Notes: generated by a model from the sequence alone, not told the origin. 64,000 bases of DNA from Sipunculus nudus (GCA_026874595.1 CM049310.1:76189056-76253055), one strand, 5' to 3'. Positions 17,390 to 29,235 are shown, counted from the first letter of the stretch. Translations and numbers: made by a program.

Positions 17390-18680
17390 AATGTGCCATG
17401 GTCAAAGTTGGGTAAAATTTCAGGTACTGATTTTATGTTTATGCTAATAACTTATAAAATTTACAAAATACAGATCTAATTTTGGGTATACAATTGAATC
17501 TTAATTAAACAAAGTTATATACTTAAAAAAAATTCTCTAGCTTCAATAATTTTCATGAAACCTGAGTAAATATTTTTCCTGATTTTTTACAAAGTCAATT
17601 TTGTTTGGGCACATAACTTAAAACAATTTCCCAATTCTTACATCATTTCTGGCATGTGCATAGCGAATGTATAGAAAAATATGTATATTATATATGATCA
17701 AAGTCAGATCAGTGGTTTTGATACTAGGCAGTCCTGAAGTGTAACAAAGGGTTTTTAATGAAAAAAATGAAGTTTTTCATTAATATCTCGAAGGAATTAA
17801 GTTCTGGTGACCAAATTATTGGCATGGTAGGGGATTTTGGAGACATCTTACTGTATGCCTAATTTAAGGAACTTAGAGCTGAAGCTGGGGAGCTGAGCTC
17901 TAGCAAACTGCATAACACTAGGTTGATGTAAACAATATGTGACATGGTGCTTGAAAACTTGAATAAAATCTACAGTTTTTGATCAACTGGTTTCAAATTT
18001 TAGATGTTAACAGTTGAAATGGTAACAAAAACATGCTTTGAAAATTAAATCCACAGCAGTTACAGAAAAAAAACGTGCCATGGTCAAAGTTGGGCAAAGT
18101 TTAAGGTACCAATTTTTTATTTTTGCTAATATTTCAAAAAATTTAAAAGATTTTGATCAAATTTTGGGTATACAATTTAATTTTGATTAATAAAAGTTAT
18201 ATTACTGGAAAAAAAGTGCTTAGCTTTAACAAGTTTTGTGTTAAGTGATCAAATTTTTTTCCTGATTATTTACAAAATGCATTATGTTTGGGCCCATAAC
18301 TTTTTTAAATTATATAATACAGACCCAATTTCTGGCATGTACATAGGAACCATATAGAGGATTATTTATGGTAAATATGAGGAAAAACAGATGAGTGGTT
18401 TTGATATTAGGCAGTCCTGAAGTGTGAAAATAGGATTTTAATAAAAAATTGAGGTTTTTCCTTAATTTCTCAAAGGAACGAAGTCGCAAAGACCCAGTTT
18501 TCGGCTTGGTAGGAGATCTTGGGGACATCTAACATTATGCTGAATTTTGGATTCCTAGGTCTTACGGTTTCAAAACGTGCCACATCTACGGACGGACGGA
18601 CGGACGGACGGACGGACGGACGGACGGACAGACGGACGGACGACGGACAATGGACCACGACTATAGCTCAGATGACTTAT
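17390..18680. repeat. two tandem modules of ~650 bp
   Basis: Both modules contain in order GTGCCATGGTCAAAGTTGGG, ATTTTGGGTATACAAT, TTTGGGC(A/C)CATAACTT, TCTGGCATGT, GGCAGTCCTGAAGTGT and GGGGACATCTAAC-like blocks. Single copies lie at 31540-32242 and, in part, at 62030-62401. Confidence 0.75.
18590..18653. repeat. (CGGA)n microsatellite
   Basis: About 14 GGAC/CGGA tetranucleotides with two interruptions. Similar but shorter CGGACGGAC stretches occupy the equivalent place in related copies near 32160 and 62327. Confidence 0.9.
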
Positions 18681-18699
18681 AGTCAGCTGAGCTAAAAAT

Positions 18700-19240
18700 G
18701 GGTAGACCCAGGAGGATGGTGTGGATTCAGATAAACCGGGGGGGGGGGGGGGGGGGGGGATCCAGAAGAATAGTGTAGATTCAGTCAGATAAACGGGCAG
18801 ATTCAGAAGAATGGTGTGGTTTCAGAAAAAAAAAGTCGGATCCAGAAGGATGGTGTGTATTCAGATAAATGGGTGGACCCAGGAGAATGGTGTGAATTCA
18901 GAAAAACGGGCATATCCAGAAGAATGGTGTAGCCATGTGGATTCAGATAAAAAGTCGGATCCAGAAGGTTGGTGTGTATTCAGAATAAAAGTCGGATCCA
19001 GAAGAATGGTGTGTATTCAGATAAAAAGTCGGATCCAGAAGAATGGTGTGTATTCAGATAAATGGGTGGATCCAGGAGAATGGTGTGTATTCAGATAAAC
19101 CAGCAGATGCAGAAGAATTAAGATAAAAAGTCGAGATCCAGGAGGTGTGGATTAAAATAAACAGGTGGATCCAGAAGAATGTTGTTGATTTAGATAAACG
19201 CGCAGATCCAGAAAGATTGGGTGGATTCAGATAAATGGTC
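18700..19240. repeat. minisatellite, 37-bp unit
   Basis: Units contain GTCGGATCCAGAAGAATGG then TGTGTATTCAGATAAA; spacing of GGATCC is exactly 37 bp in the central part (18957, 18994, 19031). About 13 units, irregular at the edges, with a 19-base G-run near 18738-18759. Readings on either strand are repeat translations. A single isolated unit lies at about 13555-13600. Confidence 0.85.
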
Positions 19241-19934
19241 AGAAAATAATCATTGTGTTTCAGTCTGAAGTGTGATACATTCACTCACATATTGCCGCAA
19301 AAGAAATAGGACCGACCCACACTTAACTGAAGTTAATTTATTAATGAAATAATCATATAAAAATACTGTTTCCAAAAATACTTATAGTAATATAATGATG
19401 TGGCCTCAGACATATCCTTAGAGATTTCATGAAAAAATCAAATTTAAACCAGTCATAGATACATACATGTATATATTCATCTGGTATAGTACACATGTAC
19501 GGTCCATAATATATGGTGGATAAAAAATATCTTGTACATCTGCTTGCATTTTCGGTTGGTTTCAGTGATAGTAGATCAAGAGAGGATATTTGAAGTCAGA
19601 ACTGAAATATTTCACTTACTGTCAGACTAGGAGTCAATTCTGTCATAAATCCAAGAAGTAAAAAACAAATTATAAAAATTTTATAAAATCAACAGAAAAC
19701 TGCAAATAAATAACACTTTATAACTGTGTCAAATGGAGAAATGCTGAATAAAACAAAAATCAACTGCCGTCTTATCAATGAATATGCACATAACAACAGC
19801 AATGCTTACTGCAAGGTTGTATTTTATTTTACTGTATTAAATCTTATGGAACTTTATCAATCACAGTTAACTGTTTTCTCCTACATAAAACAAGGCACTG
19901 CAAATGGTGCATAATCCCCAGGTTGCATATCTTA

Positions 19935-20340
19935 TGACCTCTGACCTCATTGAATATGTGTGAATTTTGCTTAGAATGAGATTCAGGTGAAAAACTATTA
20001 ATATTCATAATGAGTTTAATGAAAATCCATATTTTTGGTCAGTCATCACATTGCACCAAAGTCTGGTGACCTCTGACCTCATTAAATATGCATGGATTTG
20101 CTGGAAATCAATCTCAGACGAAATATTATATTGATTTATATTTCTGTTGAGTTTTATCAAAATCCATCATATTCCTGGTAAGTTATCACAGCGACACCAC
20201 AAAGTAGCCTAGTAAACTGCAACCCTATTAAATTTGCATGGATCTTGCCCATAATTGAACACAGGCAAAATAATCTATTAATAAATATTTATAGTGAATT
20301 TCGTGAAAATCCTGTGGATCAAGCAACCCTAAAAGTTAAC
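19935..20340. repeat. degenerate tandem repeat, ~140-bp unit, 3 copies
   Basis: GACCTCTGACCTCATT(G/A)AATATG recurs about 132 bp apart (19937 and 20069) and in weaker form at about 20217. Each is followed by TGAATTTTGC.. and GTTTTATCAAAATCCAT-like blocks. A related piece in the opposite orientation lies at 38930-39120 inside the TTC28-like gene. Confidence 0.65.
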
Positions 20341-20667
20341 AGACATATGGACGGACTGTGGGTATATCATAATACATACCGTCATAGACTGGTGTATAAA
20401 AAGTTAGTACTCTATGATACCACAAACAGCAACTAAATGGTCAGATATTAATACTTATATTTATAAGGCAGGGTAATATATGCTTCACCAATCCTATGAA
20501 CTGTGCAGACACCTTGCACTATTTATTTTTAATATTTTACATGTGCAGAGCCTATTCAAATATGACAAAAGTAAACTTTTACATTATTTAACCACAAGGG
20601 ATAGGCAAAACAAATTTTTTAAGTCTGTATACTTTCTGGCAGTAAAAATAAGCATCTTCAAATGTTT

Positions 20668-21010
20668 AGGCCAAAAAATAAATAAAGTTTGGTTCTCAGG
20701 CACTTTTTTCAGAAATCAATGTGGGCGTTTTTTTTTTTCATTTTTATTTTTTTGTATGTTTTGATAAAATTTTGAATGATAAGAAAAAGCATGATAATAA
20801 CAAATTTATTTTGCTAAACAAGTTAGAGCACTATACATAACAAAGGAAATTTGATAAAAATTGTATGATTTTATTTTCTTGAAAGAAATGTCCGAGCGGC
20901 TGGAGCTCAAAACTGGTAAGTTTCTACGAAAATAAAAATGAAAATGTTTATGTGGGGGTTTAAATTGATGCAGGCGGTGCCTGAGAACCATACCTTTTAT
21001 TTTTTTACCT
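20668..21010. mobile_element. Harbinger-like MITE, copy 2
   Basis: Starts TTAGGCCAAAAAATAAATAA then GGTTCTCAGGCACTTTTTTC and ends GCCTGAGAACCATACCTTTT then ATTTTTTTACCTTA. Interior matches the copy at 36308, including GAAAGAAATGTC.GAGC and GATAAGAAAAAGCATGATAA. Non-coding. Confidence 0.75.
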
Positions 21011-21167
21011 TATAATTTCATAATTACATTGCAATTACTAAGAAGACTTCTGCAACAACTCATAATAAGCTGATATTATTTTTCTCAGAGAAAAAGAAGA
21101 GTCATTCCATACTACTACAGATTTTAACCCATACTATTCTGCTCTAAATAGCAATCATACAAACCCA

Positions 21168-21298
21168 ATTTTCCTCTAAGAATCCAATTTTTTTCTAAGA
21201 GACCCAATTTTCCTCTAAGAACCCAATTTTCCTCTAAAAACCTTATCTTCCTCAAAGAACCCAATTTTCCTCTAAGAACCCAATTTTCCTCATATATC
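21168..21298. repeat. tandem repeat, ~18-bp unit
   Basis: About seven copies of AACCCAATTTTCCTCTAAG with small changes. Confidence 0.85.
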
Positions 21299-21594
21299 CT
21301 TGCAGCGTTACTAAATCAGGGTGAAATAATGTATGATGCTTTGTTGTGTACATGCATCAGGAGTAGAGCCAGGGTTTTGACCTTTTTTTTCAAATACATT
21401 TACATGTTCATGCAATGCAAATGTTTACAGAAAGTATAGGAATATAAAATATATGTGTATATGCAAATATCTAAAATATGTGTTGTTTCACACTACAGAA
21501 TTAGTCAAGTTCAGTGGTCAAGTTCAGTATCAAAACTATCATAAGTTCATAAAAGAGAACATTGTATTCATTATCCGAAACATTGGCTTTATTA

Positions 21595-21600
21595 TTTATT
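21595..21600 (-). promoter_or_regulatory. candidate poly(A) signal of the torsin gene
   Basis: TTTATT on the + strand is AATAAA on the - strand, about 138 bases past the torsin stop codon. A second overlapping-context copy is at 21588-21593. Confidence 0.5.
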
Positions 21601-21737
21601 GCACTGTCTAATTGATATGGTGAGGGAATAATATATACACATCATTATCATATACTGCTGATCCACTGTTGGACTTCCGATTTTAATACTGATATTCATT
21701 TCATGTTTATCTGATGTTCCTCAGCTGCAGTGTCTGA

Positions 21738-23183
21738 TTATAAAATCACCTGATCAACTTTAGTGGGCACACTTCGGCAACCAGCTTTGGAGAAAAATGG
21801 CGCTTCTTTTGGGAAATACTGCAGATTTTTGTTAACAGTGTCCACAATTTCTTGTGTAACTGTAATATTTTTTTTCTTCAAGTCTGCTGTGATGCACTTT
21901 TTCACCTCCGTTTCTCCCAAAGGCAAAAAAGGCACAATATAATCAATTAAACCCTTCTGTATAAAGCTGTTCAACCAAGTGTCTTTCTTCGATTCTTTTA
22001 TTACCTGATGAGTTAACTCTTCTACTCCTAGCGAATCTCTCGACTTTCCTTCCAGAAAAAGTGAGAGGACATGCGAATTTATTTTATTTGCCCCTGTGTT
22101 GCTCAGTAGAATGAATAATACTTTGAAATCCTTCTTTGGGTTCCTCTTCGCTGTTACTATGGCAGTAACAATTTCTTGAACGACTTTCACATCAGCTTTG
22201 TCTAATTCGTCAAATACAAACACACTAAATGCATGCTGGGTAATCTTAGCTGAAATTATTCGAATAAGAGAGAGTTTCGCATCAGTGGTAGAATGTGTGG
22301 TGCTGTGATAATCTAAAGGCAAGATGTACCGCATTACCAAAGCTTGGGGGAATGATGACGTCAAAATATTTGTGACGTGGTTTTTACCGACTCCAGTCCA
22401 TCCATGGAATGATAAAACAAGAACAGAATTATTAGACGTATGCATAAATGTGGCCAGAGAATCTGTTACTATGGTAACAGCAATTTGTTGCCCAAACACT
22501 AGTTCGTTCAGGGACCTTTTCAATGACTGTATGTCAGGCTCTGCAGAGCTACTTAACGACTGTTTGCTCACATATAAAAGTGTTGTAGATGTTAAAGCCA
22601 CAGTGACAGTCAATATTAAGAACCATGAAGAAAATGAACTTGATGATGCTGATTTGCTCTGTGTGTTTATGTTTTTCCCAGGTGAGTCTCTCTTCACAAC
22701 TCTTCTTGATTGTTCAGGGGAGGAACACTCCATGGGACTACCAGGACAGAGAGCAGAATTTTCCAATGTGTCCTCTTCAGCAATCTTGTTTATGGTACTG
22801 GATGATTTCATGGGGCTTGGAACCATTTGGAAAAATTCTGTGCTGTGGCGCCGCACAAGTGCATTTCCTTTTTGGAAACTCTTCAACTGGTCAAAATTTC
22901 CCTCAGTTTGTCTTCTGATAAGTTTTTTCTTCTGAAGATTGGGCAAAGGTGAACTTGTGTCACCACATGAGCTGTCCCCGCCGATGTTTAAGTCAGCTAA
23001 CCCAAATTCTATGGATGAACCAATTTGGTTTGTTGGCCGCACCTTTGATTGTGCCAACATCGGAGATGCCATGTACTCTCCTGATGTCTCCATGAAGCTG
23101 TCACGGGAATCGTCACTATCTCCACTCATCGGAGAGTAGGCACACTTGCTGCGATACATGCTGCACCTCCCGGGTGTGGACAT
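21738..23183 (-). CDS. torsin-family AAA+ ATPase, TOR4A-like
   Basis: Encodes 481 residues in one coding exon. Residues 1-186 are a Ser-rich tail with basophilic sites RRQT (90-93) and RRHS (111-114). A hydrophobic segment WFLILTVTVALTSTTLLYV (187-205) is the likely membrane anchor. The torsin domain follows: LVFGQ, Walker A GWTGVGKN (261-268, with the torsin-specific final Asn), Walker B VFVFDELD (321-328), sensor I LSNTGA (360-365) and the C-terminal sensor II region GCRSV (468-472), where most torsins have GCK. Torsins work in the ER lumen and nuclear envelope with LAP1/LULL1-type activators; a long N-tail before one membrane span is the TOR4A layout, so the tail should face the cytosol or nucleoplasm. 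The ATG at 23183 directly follows a TTTCTTTTGCAG acceptor, so a 5' UTR exon probably lies at higher coordinates. TOR4A rather than another torsin is inferred from architecture. Confidence 0.86.
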   Translation of the reverse strand: MSTPGRCSMYRSKCAYSPMSGDSDDSRDSFMETSGEYMASPMLAQSKVRPTNQIGSSIEFGLADLNIGGDSSCGDTSSPLPNLQKKKLIRRQTEGNFDQLKSFQKGNALVRRHSTEFFQMVPSPMKSSSTINKIAEEDTLENSALCPGSPMECSSPEQSRRVVKRDSPGKNINTQSKSASSSSFSSWFLILTVTVALTSTTLLYVSKQSLSSSAEPDIQSLKRSLNELVFGQQIAVTIVTDSLATFMHTSNNSVLVLSFHGWTGVGKNHVTNILTSSFPQALVMRYILPLDYHSTTHSTTDAKLSLIRIISAKITQHAFSVFVFDELDKADVKVVQEIVTAIVTAKRNPKKDFKVLFILLSNTGANKINSHVLSLFLEGKSRDSLGVEELTHQVIKESKKDTWLNSFIQKGLIDYIVPFLPLGETEVKKCITADLKKKNITVTQEIVDTVNKNLQYFPKEAPFFSKAGCRSVPTKVDQVIL

Positions 23184-23254
23184 CTGCAAAAGAAAGCAAC
23201 ACCTATAACACTTTCTAAGACCATTCTGATGAAAACTGATTTCAGGGCTGCTAA

Positions 23255-23255
<1 letters not shown>

Positions 23256-23291
<36 letters not shown>

Positions 23292-23337
23292 CTTGTATAT
23301 AAATATATATATTTTTTTGTATATTTGTATATATATG

Positions 23338-23372
<35 letters not shown>

Positions 23373-23392
23373 ATATATGTATGTATGTACAT
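23256..23392. repeat. (TA)n-rich microsatellite
   Basis: Interrupted TA and TATG runs of about 135 bp just upstream of the torsin coding exon, in its presumed first intron. Short readings on both strands are repeat translations. Confidence 0.9.
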
Positions 23393-23399
23393 ATAAAAA

Positions 23400-24586
23400 G
23401 CTAGAAATCTGCATTCTATGGAAGGCAAGCCTCGGCTATGTGGGGGATCACTATTGTTGGATACAAAAACTGTGTTTGCATTCACTTATTTAGCCCATAT
23501 TCCCACTTTCATACATGCACTGTTGATGGTACATTTGTGAATGTTCCCTGATGACGGTCCTGAATCTGGATCATGTTCCAAACCATTGTCATGGTTTAAA
23601 CCTTGATTAAAACCATGCCATGGATTATTCTGCTTTGTGGCCTTTTTTTATGTAGGGGGAGGCATTTTTCACTGTTAAATAAATAAAAGAGTTAATTTCA
23701 TGAAAAAAAGTTTAGAGGGTATGGGGCAAAAAATAAGACCCTAATAAAGGGCTAGAGTAACCCCTGCATGCAAAGATGGCCATAGGAATGGTGGTTGCCC
23801 CTTCTGTTTGCACAGCAATTGGAAGCCAGCTCCTACAAAGGGTACACTTGAACCATTAAGCTTCCCAAGATTATTTTATATTATAATTAATAAGCTGCCT
23901 CATATCTGTACTATCAGTATCACTGTGCAAACATGCACCCAAAGCACTGCAGGTCTCTACATCAACATTTGAAAGTACATTCCCAGTCAGGCAAGTAACA
24001 TAGCTATTTATTGTGGTGCAAGAATCAGTGATTGCAGCTATGAACAAATATTGACATGATTGTGTTGCTTATTTTAATGCATGTTAGACAATAGACATGT
24101 TCAAATGTTTGTGGACTGAGCAGTGGAAGATATGGTACTAAATGGGGTGATTTTGTCTTATTTTAGTCTAGTTGTCAAGTGCCATCTACTGTGTAATCAG
24201 GAAACTATTTAGGATATTTTACATTAATATAATGTAAGGTGGGAGCTAAAAACCCACACACCCCTAATCTAGTGGGAAACCCAGGTTCCCTGGACTCCTC
24301 CTGTGCTAATATTCTAGGTGTGGGCTTAGTCTATATGGGGAATTAAATAATATTTTCAGTAACTGTAAGGAAACAAAATTTTAGGCAACATCCCTTAGCC
24401 GTGTTTCAGGTGTAGACCATATTCTAAACATCTGCTCATACATGTAGTCCAAGCTCTCCATGCAGTGGTTATACACTGCAGTCGTCCCAGACATCATTCC
24501 ATGTAACCTGCTTTCTATTGCAAGGTTCTCTGGGTAAAATCAAGACATCTAAACAGACCAATGAGAGCTTAAGTCATAGTGTAAAA
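23400..24586. other. interval upstream of the torsin coding exon, no exon identified
   Basis: The torsin 5' UTR exon and promoter should lie in this direction, but no donor or promoter can be assigned. The sequence is moderately AT-rich. Confidence 0.35.
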
Positions 24587-25136
24587 ACAAGGGACCCATG
24601 GGTCAATGTGCTCAGCTGAAGTTTGAAAAATGTTAGCAAATGCAATATATGCTTGTGATTTTATTTCTATTGTAATTGTTCTTCTTATGTATTAGCAAAT
24701 GAAAGCTATGAGGAAATGGCCCTCCTACTTGGTAAGTAAAGTTCTATTAAAATACATGACTGCAAAACAAATACTCTGACAAGACTGCCATAAAAAAACA
24801 GTAACAGTTTTGAGATACTGTGTTGCACATGAAATATTTACAGATGGACAAACATGTGGACAACAAGGACTGATACCTTTATTTCACTTTCAGGGGAATA
24901 ATGCTTTTAAGTTTATATGAAACCCTATTTTTTAGCATGTCCATTTTTCGCATTAATGGTTTTTACCACATTCAATTTTTTAATTTTACATTTTTTTTTA
25001 TATTTCCAATGAAAAATATCAGAAAGTTAATTCAGAATTAGAAGTTGCATCATTATTTACCCATAGTTTGGCTCACATCATGTTGTCAAATTATGCATAC
25101 ACATATATCTTATAATTTTTAAATCACAAAATGTTT
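24587..25136. mobile_element. 5' part of GCTCAGCTGA-family transposon
   Basis: Starts ACAAGGGACCCATGGGTCA then GTGCTCAGCTGAAG, matching the opening of the cluster at 13609. Downstream GATGGACAAACATGTGGACA and CTTTCAGGGGAATAATG resemble 16630-16690. The element is cut at about 25137 by the GC-rich island; a 3' part of the same family resumes after 31380 and ends at 32242. Confidence 0.55.
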
Positions 25137-25140
25137 AAAC

Positions 25141-25458
25141 TCCCCCGCCCCCATTCCCTCCCTGTGAATGGTGGGTTTGTTAGTAAACTGTTGTGAGCTT
25201 TTCTGTATTATGGAGAATTTTCTCTGTTAAAGTTTATATGCCAGAGTAAGCCAACCGAAAATTTTCCCTTTTTGGGCCCATTATCGCCCATCCCCCCTCA
25301 CTACCGTGTATCTAGGTCATACTTCCGTTTCCTGTAATCACTTTTTCGATGGTGTACGGAAGAGAACTGGGAGGGAGAGATGTTTGTAATACAGAAAAGC
25401 TCACAACAGTTTACTAACAAAACAACCATTCACAGGGAGGGAATGGGGGGGAGGGGGT
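25141..25458. repeat. fold-back structure at the left end of the GC-rich island
   Basis: The arm 25141-25214 (CCATTCCCTCCCTGTGAATG ... GTTGTGAGCTTTTCTGTATT) is repeated inverted at 25384-25455. The spacer 25215-25383 belongs to the inverted repeat shared with the right end of the island at 29852-30003. Confidence 0.75.
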
Positions 25459-27734
25459 TTATTACGTTTCTGTTTCTGTATTAAGGAGAATAAAACAGAT
25501 AAACCTTGGGGAGGGGAAACCAACCTAGAATCAGCGGGAACGAGAAGAACATCACTGGAGCGAAGGTGGTGGCAGAGATATAGTCACAGGAACTGGAGAG
25601 GACTGTTTAGACGACCTGGAGAAGACGATTACTTCACCCGCAGCGACAACAGGGCCCAAGGCGTAAAGGCCCGAGTCTTGCAGTTGGATATCTCGCAGAT
25701 AAAACTGTGTAAAGGTGGATGGAGATTTCCAAAAACTGTATTAACTAGTGGTGGCAGTCGGTTCCTTTTTCATAATCGATCATCAGTTTGAGCAAACTGA
25801 TCGATGTTCGATTAATAATCGGTTCAGGCAAATATAAAGAAACATGCAGTTTTCTGTGAAACTGTACTTTCGTAACCAAGCCCGCATGTCTTAGTAATTC
25901 TACCTTAAGAAAAGAAGTTTTTGCCTTTTTTATATTTTCCTATTATTAGTAAAATATGCTTTTTAAAGTTTCATTTTAATTATTTATAATAATCAAGAAT
26001 AAACCACAACTCAGGACATGTACTTGCTGCATAGACCCGGAGAATTCATGGAGCATTTTAACGCCATACTCTTTCGCATCTACCGTGGTAAACTCTGTTA
26101 CATACGGAAGTTATTTAGAAATAAAGACTCATTATCATGTAATCGATAGTTGCCGTTGGTAATCGAGCGCTTGAAAGTGACAGCAAACCGACTGATTTTC
26201 TATAAAACTCGATGATCGGCCCAACACTAGTCTTAACAAGTTGTTGGGTGAAATCCCAAATAAATGGGTGAAGTAGGTAGAGATTGCCCTGACCTCATGA
26301 GCTTCCACCTGAGGTTGCGCCAAGGTCAAAGGTGATGCAGATTCATACGCAGACACGATGGTAGCTTTGAGCCATTGGACAGAACAACAGAGGGAATGGA
26401 CGGAACAATGGTAGAACGTGCAAGATCGGAATAAGAACTGGCGGACGGGTCAGATATGAGCGGTACCTAGGAAATCAAGGAACCGCCGGCGGATACCCAA
26501 GAACGAAGAGGAGATCGGTCGGAATTGATCGGGAGATACCGAGTAGGATCCGCGGAATAAACTGTGCTCAGGAAACATATAGAGAAACCGGTGAGACCAG
26601 AGGGACGCAGGATATGCCGTAAGAAGGCTGAGAGGGTGATGGAGTCGCGGCAAGGACAGGGCGAGGTCCGGCGGGGACGGAAAACGAACAGCTCGAATTC
26701 TGGGAAACCGAGGCGATGTAAAAGTGCTCAAAGGTGGTTCAGTGGAAGAATATTCGGCTGAGGAAGAGAAACACGGCGAGGATACATGGTGGCCGCGAGA
26801 CCATCCGAGACGCTGGGAACAGGACAAGCGTTGATCAGCATCAACAGCTGGAGACATAGGGTGAACAAAGGGAGGGTCCCGAAGGAGTGCGGGAGACCGG
26901 AAAAAGCCCAGGATGTTGACATAGATGATGTCCATCATAATAAGGAGAAAATGTCAGTCTAGTAAGCGCGGGGATCAGTGAGTGATCGCCCGTGTAATCG
27001 ATCTCGCTGGAGAAGGTGAAGGCCTGTAGTAGGAATGGAAGTACTATCCAGGGAAGGATTACGGACCAAAACGGTGAGACGAAAAGGAAGCACCATGGTA
27101 CGAGCAGACCCTTCACGGCGAAGGGTCCGAACCCAAAAGATTGAAAGAACAGGCCGGAGATAAAGGCGGCCCAGAGGAAAAGAATGTAGCCGCCCAGACG
27201 AGAGCTCCGTATAGTGAACCAGCCAGAACTGTACATATCGGAGAACGAGGAGTGAGAGCAAAATCGTGTGAAAGGGAATGGAGCCGGGAGAGACGGGAGA
27301 ACTGAGGCCCGTCGCACAGGTAGGGCCAGTGACGGTGTGGACAAGCAGTGGAAATATCCACGGGGCCACAATGTTCCCCAATGGGAAAGCGTATAACTGA
27401 TAAATGCGGGACCCGTAAACAAACCAAATATTCGGGTGGGAGGACAGACGGAGTAGGGCGGGAAATAGAAATGCCCAAGCTAGCCAGCAAACGGGATGGA
27501 GCACCGCATAAACATTGCACATTGGGAAAGGTGGTGGCGCAAAGTAAAAACTGAGGGTTCTCAAACGGTGATGGAGCTCCACATCCTGGGAAGACAATTG
27601 ACCCAGGGAAGAAACCCCGGACCGTCAGGGGAAATCATCTTTCTCTGATGAACGGGTCACATCCCATGAAACAACCCGTAGTAAAGGTACAGTGTTGTTT
27701 TTCTTCAGTGTGATATATAAATATAGACATATAT

Positions 27735-27972
27735 ATAAAATGATTGAGTTTACATGGATTGTACAAATGGTGACCATAACTAAACGCGGCACGCTCCATG
27801 GCTCAGATTTGTATAGGTGGAGGAAACTGGAGAAATGGGAGAAAACCACCGGCGGTGGACAGGCAACTACAACCCACACTCATAGCCACGCCGGGGATCG
27901 AACCCGGGTCGCCAGCGGAGAGAGCCGAACGTTTTACCCCTCAACTGTCCAGGCCACATGGGGTCTGCTCTG
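27735..27972 (-). mobile_element. tRNA-derived SINE inside the GC-rich island
   Basis: Read on the - strand it has a tRNA-like head with a B box (GGGTTCGATCCC) and a central domain GGTGGTTTTCTCCCATTTCT then CCAGTTTCCTCCACC, followed by GAGCCATGGAG and a TTGTACAATC-type tail ending in TA-rich sequence. It shares the same order of blocks with the copy at 34533. Confidence 0.75.
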
Positions 27973-28924
27973 GGGGTGGCGGAGGCCATCATAGGCCAGC
28001 AGACGCCCAAGAGGTGTGGCAGAGTGAGCCTGGGAGGGTCGCTCCAAGGGCCAGAAGGAGGGGAGCTGAGTGTGCCCGAGTGATACGATCAGAACGTGTG
28101 AGGGCGCGCAAGCGGAACTGAAAATCCGTGAGAGCGAGTTCCCCCCAGCCAGAAAAAGGGCAGGCACAGGAACCTTGGCCGACCGAGCCTTGGTTGACCC
28201 TAGGACCAGCGTGAGAGGGCTGTGGAAGGGGAACGTACACCCAGCCAGACAAAACCAACCCGTTTCTTGGGCCCGGGCGGACTGGGTTGCCCGGCGTAAC
28301 CGGCTGCCCCGGGGCCAGAGGACGGGGAAGCCAGTCCGTGTGTGGAAGACTACCAGATATCAATGATATAGGTATGTTCCGGAGAGACTGACCGGTACGT
28401 GACTGCCCGGAGGTCTTGAAGGAGATAGGCAGTCGGACAGCCCAGACCAGCAGGATCGGCCAGCTGAATGTCAGTGACAGGCGCTGAGGCCGAATGCAGA
28501 GACTTACCGTCACCAAAAGGTGGAACAAGTCCGCCCGAGCTGCATATGCGGAGAGGGGACCACAGCCAGCGCCCATAAAGGGTACCAGACGAGTGAAGCA
28601 AGCACCTTGTAACCTGTCCCCACAGGGAATCCCAGGAGCAAGGGCGAGTCGAATCAGGCTGAACCGCAGCACCTGGATCGGCCCCTGTGATGGCAGTATG
28701 ATGTTCCCCAAAGAGTGACGGTTGGCTCCTGGGAATGCCATGCAAACCAGCAGCGCGGATGCAGGGTTCCGGAGCGATGCAGGAATCAAGAGAAACCCAA
28801 AGCGACGGAAGCAGCAGGTCGATGCTGGAGTTGCAGAATCGAGCGCCAGGTCTGGCCTTAGAGCAAGATCACCGGCCGCTGATCCGGGACAAGGGCGGGG
28901 TCAGCTGCTGTAATAGAAACCAAA

Positions 28925-29235
28925 GAGCCGGTGACAGGTCTGGAAACTGGAACAGGAGTCAAACCCAGACCCCATGGAACAGCAGGAGATGCTGAAAAGG
29001 TGAATCAGGGGGCAAGCTAGATCGGGAACCGGAACGGCGGAACCAGGAACAGGAGCGAACCCGGATGTACAGGAACAGCAGGGGACGCTGAAAAGGTGAA
29101 ACAGGGAGCCAGCTGGATGGGAAACCGGAACGGCCAGAACCAAGAACAGGAGTTGAACCCGGACACTCTGGAACAGTAGGGGAAGCTGAATAGGTGAATC
29201 AGGGAGCCGGCTGGACCGGGTGACCGGAACATCCT
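28925..29235. repeat. tandem repeat, ~107-bp unit, 3 copies
   Basis: Units contain GGAACAGGAG, AACCC.GA, GGAACAGCAGG.GA.GCTGA, AAAGGTGAA.CAGGG and ACCGGAAC in the same order. Located within the GC-rich island. Confidence 0.75.

Larger units (their letters stand above)
13609..18694. repeat. large composite repeat cluster with GCTCAGCTGA termini
   Basis: Opens with GGGACCTATGGGTCAC then GCTCAGCTGA (13613-13642) and closes with the complementary TCAGCTGAGC (18682-18691) preceded by ATAGCTCAGATGACTTAT. The termini are thus inverted repeats of a transposon-like family also seen at 24587, 32242 and 62371. Inside are repeated modules: about 14215-15160 resembles 15880-16520, and 17300-17950 resembles 17985-18680. 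G-runs of 10-18 bases recur at the same place in several modules, each followed by a GGGAGTTACAAC-like block. No transposase is recognised. Confidence 0.6.

Noticed and set aside
18811-19098. 95-codon + strand frame with RRMVCIQI repeats
   Set aside because: It is a translation of the 37-bp minisatellite (37 is not a multiple of 3, so the frame survives only across local indels).
22324-22935. 203-codon open frame on the + strand
   Set aside because: It lies wholly antisense to the torsin core, whose motifs are unmistakable; the frame is a shadow.
26450-28789. Several overlapping - strand frames of 130-266 codons
   Set aside because: The region is purine-rich on the + strand, so the - strand has few stops in any frame. 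Long frames overlap in more than one register and show no motif, so none is called as a gene.
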